From NCBI GenBank assembly GCA_016193165.1, contig JACPST010000146.1, positions 1 to 10,307 on the forward strand: a DNA stretch of 10,307 nucleotides, in the 5' to 3' direction. Below the pieces are notes generated by a model. The model worked only from the letters and a program-made list of their open reading frames with translations. It was not told the DNA's origin and did not search any database. Positions within the stretch are counted from its first letter, which is position 1. Every line of letters begins with the position of its first letter. Positions 7,975 through 10,307 of this stretch are shown here, piece by piece. A program made the translations under genes and the position numbers. Source of the DNA: Deltaproteobacteria bacterium (lineage in GTDB: Bacteria; Bdellovibrionota; JACOXK01; 2-02-FULL-40-11).

Positions 7975-9099
7975 TTAATACCGTGCAAGCGAAGGATCGA
8001 TTTGAGAGGCCCACGCATCAATCCCACCTTCTAAATTTTTAACTTTCTGAAATCCCTTCTCTTTTAAAACTTGGCAAGCTTGGGCGCTTCTGCCTCCATG
8101 GTGACAATAGACAATCATTTCTTTTTGAGGATCGAGCTCTTGAACACGTTGGCTTAAGGACTTTAAAGGAATCAAAGTACTTCCTTGTAAATGAACCCAT
8201 TGATACTCATGAGGTTCCCGAACATCTAAGAGAAAAAGTTCTTCTCCTTTGTCCAGTCGTTTTTTTAATTCAAAAACAGAAATATCTTTCATTTCGCCCA
8301 TGCACATTTCTCCTTTTTCTTGAAGGGTCGCTGACCCAAGGGTCACTGACCCAAGACTCACAATCGTTGGAGCCTCTCCACAGAGTGGACAGTCCCTTCT
8401 TTTTTGAAACTGCATTTCATTAAATTTCATACTTAATGTATCAAAAAATAAAAGTTTTCCAACCAAAGATTTTCCAATCCCTAAGAGAAGCTTTAAGGCT
8501 TCAGTGGCTTGGAGTGTTCCAACTATACCCGGCAAAACTCCTAATACTCCTGCCTCGGCACAATTGGGGATAAGACTTTGAACAGGAGGCTCGGGATATA
8601 GGCAACGATAACATGGCCCTTGCCTCGTATCGAAGACAGAAAGCTGCCCTTCAAATTTAAAAATACTTCCATAGACATTGGGCTTTTTTAGGAAAAAACA
8701 CGCATCATTCACCAACAAGCGAGTTTGGAAATTATCTGTGCCATCCAAAATAACATCGTAATTTTTTAAAATATCTAAGGCATTTTGAGCGGCCAGCTTT
8801 GTTTCATAAAGATCCACTTGCGTTTCAGGATTTAAAGCGTTTAATTTTTCTTTGGCTATCTGAAGCTTGGGTTTCCCAACATCCTTTTGGGTATAAAGAA
8901 TTTGACGATGAAGATTGGAGAGATCCACCTGATCGAAATCAACAAGTCCCACTCTTCCGACGCCGGCCAAAGCCAAATAAAGGGCCGCCGGAGACCCTAA
9001 GCCCCCAGCTCCTACGATGAGCGCACGAGAGGCTTTTAACTTTTCTTGGCCTTGCTTTCCAATTTCAGGCAGAAGGATCTGTCTTCGATATCGTGTCAT
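7975..9099 (-). CDS. moeB: MoeB/ThiF-type E1-like enzyme fused to a rhodanese domain (MoaD adenylation and sulfuration)
   Basis: A 374 aa fusion in the cytoplasm. Residues 1-245 form an E1-like adenylyltransferase: nucleotide loop GAGGLGS (30-36), NLHRQ (62-66), DGTDN (119-123), zinc-binding pairs C163/C166 (CYRC) and C237/C240 (CPLC), and a cysteine at the usual catalytic-loop position, C180. Residues about 272-374 form a rhodanese domain with the active loop CHHGGRS (C332). This architecture matches MOCS3/Uba4-type enzymes: the first domain adenylates the C-terminal Gly of MoaD and the rhodanese supplies the sulfur. Direct neighbours moaD and moaE support this over ThiF or other sulfur-carrier pathways, which cannot be excluded. 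Its ATG overlaps the moaE stop as ATGA, with no separate ribosome site, so translation is probably coupled. The interdomain linker (about 246-262) is encoded by two tandem palindromes. Confidence 0.92.
   Translation of the reverse strand: MTRYRRQILLPEIGKQGQEKLKASRALIVGAGGLGSPAALYLALAGVGRVGLVDFDQVDLSNLHRQILYTQKDVGKPKLQIAKEKLNALNPETQVDLYETKLAAQNALDILKNYDVILDGTDNFQTRLLVNDACFFLKKPNVYGSIFKFEGQLSVFDTRQGPCYRCLYPEPPVQSLIPNCAEAGVLGVLPGIVGTLQATEALKLLLGIGKSLVGKLLFFDTLSMKFNEMQFQKRRDCPLCGEAPTIVSLGSVTLGSATLQEKGEMCMGEMKDISVFELKKRLDKGEELFLLDVREPHEYQWVHLQGSTLIPLKSLSQRVQELDPQKEMIVYCHHGGRSAQACQVLKEKGFQKVKNLEGGIDAWASQIDPSLARY
8323..8352. repeat. Two tandem 15 bp palindromes in the moeB linker
   Basis: Units 8323-8337 (AAGGGTCGCTGACCC) and 8338-8352 (AAGGGTCACTGACCC) differ at one base. 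Each holds the inverted repeat GGGTC-N3-GACCC. On the coding strand they encode LGSVT and LGSAT, exactly five codons each, so the insertion keeps the frame. They lie between the E1-like and rhodanese domains, where extra residues are likely tolerated. Confidence 0.8.
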
Positions 9100-9530
9100 G
9101 ACATTTTACTATTTAGAGTGATCTCTTTTTTCCAAATGGGAGCGTGGGTTTTGAGTTCTTTCATCACCATTTCACACGCTTTAAAAGATTCTTTTCTGTG
9201 TTCCCCCGTAACCCCAATCCATACAGCAATATCTCCAATGTTGAGTACGCCCACTCGGTGATAGACGTGAATAGTACGGACTGGCAATTTTTTCTTTGTT
9301 TTTTGAATACTCTTTTGAATTTCTTTAACGGCCATGGGGATATATGCTTCATATTCTAAGCGAGCCACTTCCTTTCCTTCATTGTGGTTTCTGACCCACC
9401 CTTCAAAAGTGACAAATGCCCCCGCTCGAAAATCCTTTCTTAATGCGTGTGAAAATTTTTGAGGGTCAAGAGGAGCTTGCCAAATTTCTACTCGATCTTG
9501 AAAGGCCGGCATTGCCGGATAAGCTGGCAT
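9096..9530 (-). CDS. moaE: MoaE, molybdopterin synthase large subunit
   Basis: Together with thiocarboxylated MoaD it converts precursor Z (cPMP) to molybdopterin in the cytoplasm. The protein is 144 aa, typical for MoaE. Motifs visible: FEGWVRNHNEGK at 42-53, HRVGVLNIGD at 91-100, and the active-site segment KTHAPIWKKE at 127-136. K127 and K134 have the seven-residue spacing of the catalytic lysines of E. coli MoaE (K119, K126). The ATG at 9530 has GGAGG seven bases upstream; a second ATG at residue 7 (MPAF) is possible but has no better ribosome site. It begins three bases after moaD and overlaps moeB by four bases, so the three genes form a tight operon. Confidence 0.95.
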   Translation of the reverse strand: MPAYPAMPAFQDRVEIWQAPLDPQKFSHALRKDFRAGAFVTFEGWVRNHNEGKEVARLEYEAYIPMAVKEIQKSIQKTKKKLPVRTIHVYHRVGVLNIGDIAVWIGVTGEHRKESFKACEMVMKELKTHAPIWKKEITLNSKMS

Positions 9531-9533
9531 GGA

Positions 9534-9776
9534 TTATCCTCCTGCTACAGGAGGAATAAAGCAGACGGTATCCCCCTCTTTTAGACCTATTTTGAATTCC
9601 GCATAGGTTTCATTGACCGCAATAGCCAAATGCTTTGGTTCTAAAAAGTTGGGATATTTTTGTTTTAAAATGTGATGCAATTTTAAGAGTGTCATAGGCT
9701 CAGAAAGATGGAGTATTTCATGATCTTTCTGGGTGATGCTTTTTAAATGCGCAAAATAAAGAATTTTGATTTTCAT
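9534..9776 (-). CDS. moaD: MoaD, molybdopterin synthase small subunit (sulfur carrier)
   Basis: An 80 aa ubiquitin-like protein. Its C-terminal Gly-Gly (residues 79-80, PPVAGG) is adenylated by MoeB and turned into a thiocarboxylate, which donates sulfur to cPMP within the MoaD-MoaE synthase. The N-terminus MKIKILYFAHLK and the region GDTVCFIPPVAGG are typical. A strong GGAGGAG lies just before the ATG, although the spacing is short. It is the first gene of the minus-strand group and faces mobA across a 120 bp divergent region. ThiS is a similar small Gly-Gly protein, but the adjacent moaE makes MoaD the better call. Confidence 0.94.
   Translation of the reverse strand: MKIKILYFAHLKSITQKDHEILHLSEPMTLLKLHHILKQKYPNFLEPKHLAIAVNETYAEFKIGLKEGDTVCFIPPVAGG
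9538..9542 (-). promoter_or_regulatory. moaE ribosome binding site formed by the Gly-Gly codons of moaD
   Basis: The final moaD codons GGA GGA followed by TAA create GGAGG seven bases before the moaE ATG. The same bases encode the functionally required Gly-Gly tail and serve as the ribosome site of the partner subunit. Confidence 0.75.
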
Positions 9777-9896
9777 GCTCCTCCATCCTTATCAGACAGG
9801 AATCATCTGGAATATGACGTTCGTCATATTTGTTAAGCATAAATTTTATTAAAGTCGCCCCACATCATGGATAGTGGATCATTTCTGATTAAAAAA
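9777..9896. promoter_or_regulatory. Divergent moaD / mobA control region
   Basis: A 120 bp gap between diverging genes. It holds one operator-like palindrome (9811-9830) and the A-run at the left edge of the 36 bp repeat. Weak -10 candidates lie on both sides: GATAAG on the minus strand (9793-9788) towards moaD, and TATTAA on the plus strand (9847-9852) towards mobA. Both start about 27 bases from the operator centre, close to the arrangement of class II FNR/CRP activation. The moaD candidate would leave a very short leader. These boxes are suggestions only. Confidence 0.4.
9811..9830. promoter_or_regulatory. Perfect 20 bp palindrome with ATGAC-N4-GTCAT core, candidate FNR/CRP-superfamily operator
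   Basis: AATATGAC (9811-9818), spacer GTTC, GTCATATT (9823-9830): the eight-base arms are exact reverse complements. The core is the same as at 7163-7178 upstream of the nar operon. One site between divergent moaD and mobA could control both, which would tie cofactor synthesis to nitrate reductase. The regulator itself is not in the window. Confidence 0.6.
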
Positions 9897-9925
9897 ATGT
9901 CTGGCACCAAAGTGTCTGACACCAA
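9890..9925. repeat. 36 bp hairpin repeat, copy 2 (mobA start)
   Basis: Differs from 2191-2226 at one base. Arms TGTCTGGCAC (9898-9907) and GTGTCTGACA (9912-9921) form an imperfect inverted repeat; GTGTC-T-GACAC (9912-9922) is a palindrome in itself. The last A of the seven-A run and the first two arm bases form the ATG at 9897-9899, the likely start of mobA, so the repeat reads in frame as MSGTKVSDT. Confidence 0.85.
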
Positions 9926-10307
9926 TGCAACGCTTGCACTTTTAGTTGGGGGACACTCAGAGCGCATGGGGCGAGACAAAGGGCTTTTGCCTGCGCGAGG
10001 AAATCCTTTGGTTCTTCACCAAATTTTGCGACTCAAACCTCTTTTTCAAGATATCCTTATTGTGTGTTCATCTCTGGAACAAAAAAAACAGTATGAAAAA
10101 ATTTTAAATTTTCCCATTGTCATAGATGAAAGTGGGCAAGATCGAGCTGCTTATTATGGGTTGATCTGCGCTTTAAAAAATAGTTCCACAGAAAAAGTTG
10201 TTGTTTTGCCTGTCGATGCGATAGCGGTGGACATCCCTCTTCTTAAAAAACTTTTATCTGCACAGTCATTTCCTGCCGCCTATGAAGAGTATCCTTTTCC
10301 TTCGGTT
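9897..10307 (+). CDS. mobA: MobA, molybdenum cofactor guanylyltransferase (N-terminal part, cut by window end)
   Basis: Transfers GMP from GTP to Mo-molybdopterin to build the MGD cofactor that NarG needs, in the cytoplasm. The frame is open for 137 codons to the window edge. The nucleotide-binding signature LLVGGHSERMGRDKGLL lies at residues 15-31 (G18, G19, R23, K28), and LPVD at 104-107 holds the likely metal-binding Asp (D107). The usual proline-rich glycine motif near residue 84-88 is altered (AAYYG). The start is uncertain: ATG at 9897 lies in the 36 bp repeat and gives a normal-length N-terminus; an in-frame ATG at 9867 would add ten residues. Neither has a clear ribosome site. It diverges from moaD and shares its operator region. 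Plain nucleotidyltransferases such as IspD are less likely given the motif and context. Confidence 0.88.
   Translation, partial: MSGTKVSDTNATLALLVGGHSERMGRDKGLLPARGNPLVLHQILRLKPLFQDILIVCSSLEQKKQYEKILNFPIVIDESGQDRAAYYGLICALKNSSTEKVVVLPVDAIAVDIPLLKKLLSAQSFPAAYEEYPFPSV

Noticed and set aside
9094..9104. GTCATGAC palindrome at the moaE-moeB junction as another operator
   Set aside because: It lacks the four-base spacer of the two candidate operators and is fully explained by the ATGA stop-start overlap.
9506..9518. CCGGC-ATT-GCCGG palindrome in the 5' end of moaE, with the same 5-3-5 geometry as the GGGTC family
   Set aside because: Only one copy was found and it encodes Pro-Ala-Met-Pro-Ala in a short N-terminal extension; short GC palindromes like this arise by chance.
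9793..9809. CAGA-N9-TCTG in the moaD leader, same spacer length as the Rrf2 dyad
   Set aside because: Arms are only four bases and the position relative to the ATGAC-N4-GTCAT site differs from the nar region; too weak to call a second Rrf2 site.
9912..9914. GTG as the mobA start
   Set aside because: No ribosome site precedes it and it lies inside the second arm of the repeat; the ATG at 9897 is the simpler choice.
1..10307. tRNA, rRNA, CRISPR arrays, insertion sequences or phage genes
   Set aside because: None were seen; almost the whole window is taken up by recognised genes and two short control regions.

Overview
The window looks like part of the chromosome of a moderately AT-rich, Gram-negative-type bacterium that respires nitrate. 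It carries nine genes on the minus strand and one truncated gene on the plus strand. The evidence for a diderm-like nitrate respirer is a NarG/NarH/NarJ set, an exported membrane-anchored c-type cytochrome and molybdenum-cofactor (Moco) genes. The sequence alone does not fix the taxon; a deltaproteobacterium-like or related lineage is only a guess.

Layout in minus-strand transcription order (right to left): moaD (9776-9534), moaE (9530-9096), a moeB-rhodanese fusion (9099-7975), a TSUP/TauE-family membrane protein (7971-7204), a 101 bp control region, an Rrf2-family Fe-S-type regulator (7102-6689), a diheme membrane-anchored cytochrome c (6692-5865), narG (5845-2231), narH (2174-684) and narJ (682-17). 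A narI gene would be expected just beyond the left edge but is not in the window. To the right, a 120 bp divergent control region separates moaD from the plus-strand mobA, which runs off the right end.

How they fit together: MoaD, MoaE and the MoeB-rhodanese protein put the dithiolene sulfurs on molybdopterin. MobA adds GMP to make the bis-MGD form. NarJ helps insert that cofactor into NarG. NarG passes electrons from NarH to nitrate. The cytochrome probably belongs to the electron route, and the Rrf2 protein probably controls the nar operon.

The region also contains structure that the genes do not explain. (1) A 36 bp hairpin repeat occurs twice (35/36 identical). One copy sits between narG and narH, in terminator-like orientation. 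The other overlaps the start of mobA and appears to supply its start codon and first nine residues. (2) A second palindrome family, GGGTC-N3-GACCC, lies inside two coding sequences, always in the frame that reads Gly-Ser-(Ala/Val)-Thr-Leu. (3) Two ATGAC-N4-GTCAT operators mark the two control regions, and a perfect 25 bp dyad lies just upstream of the Rrf2 gene. Together these suggest a small regulon with an FNR/CRP-type activator and an Rrf2 repressor.
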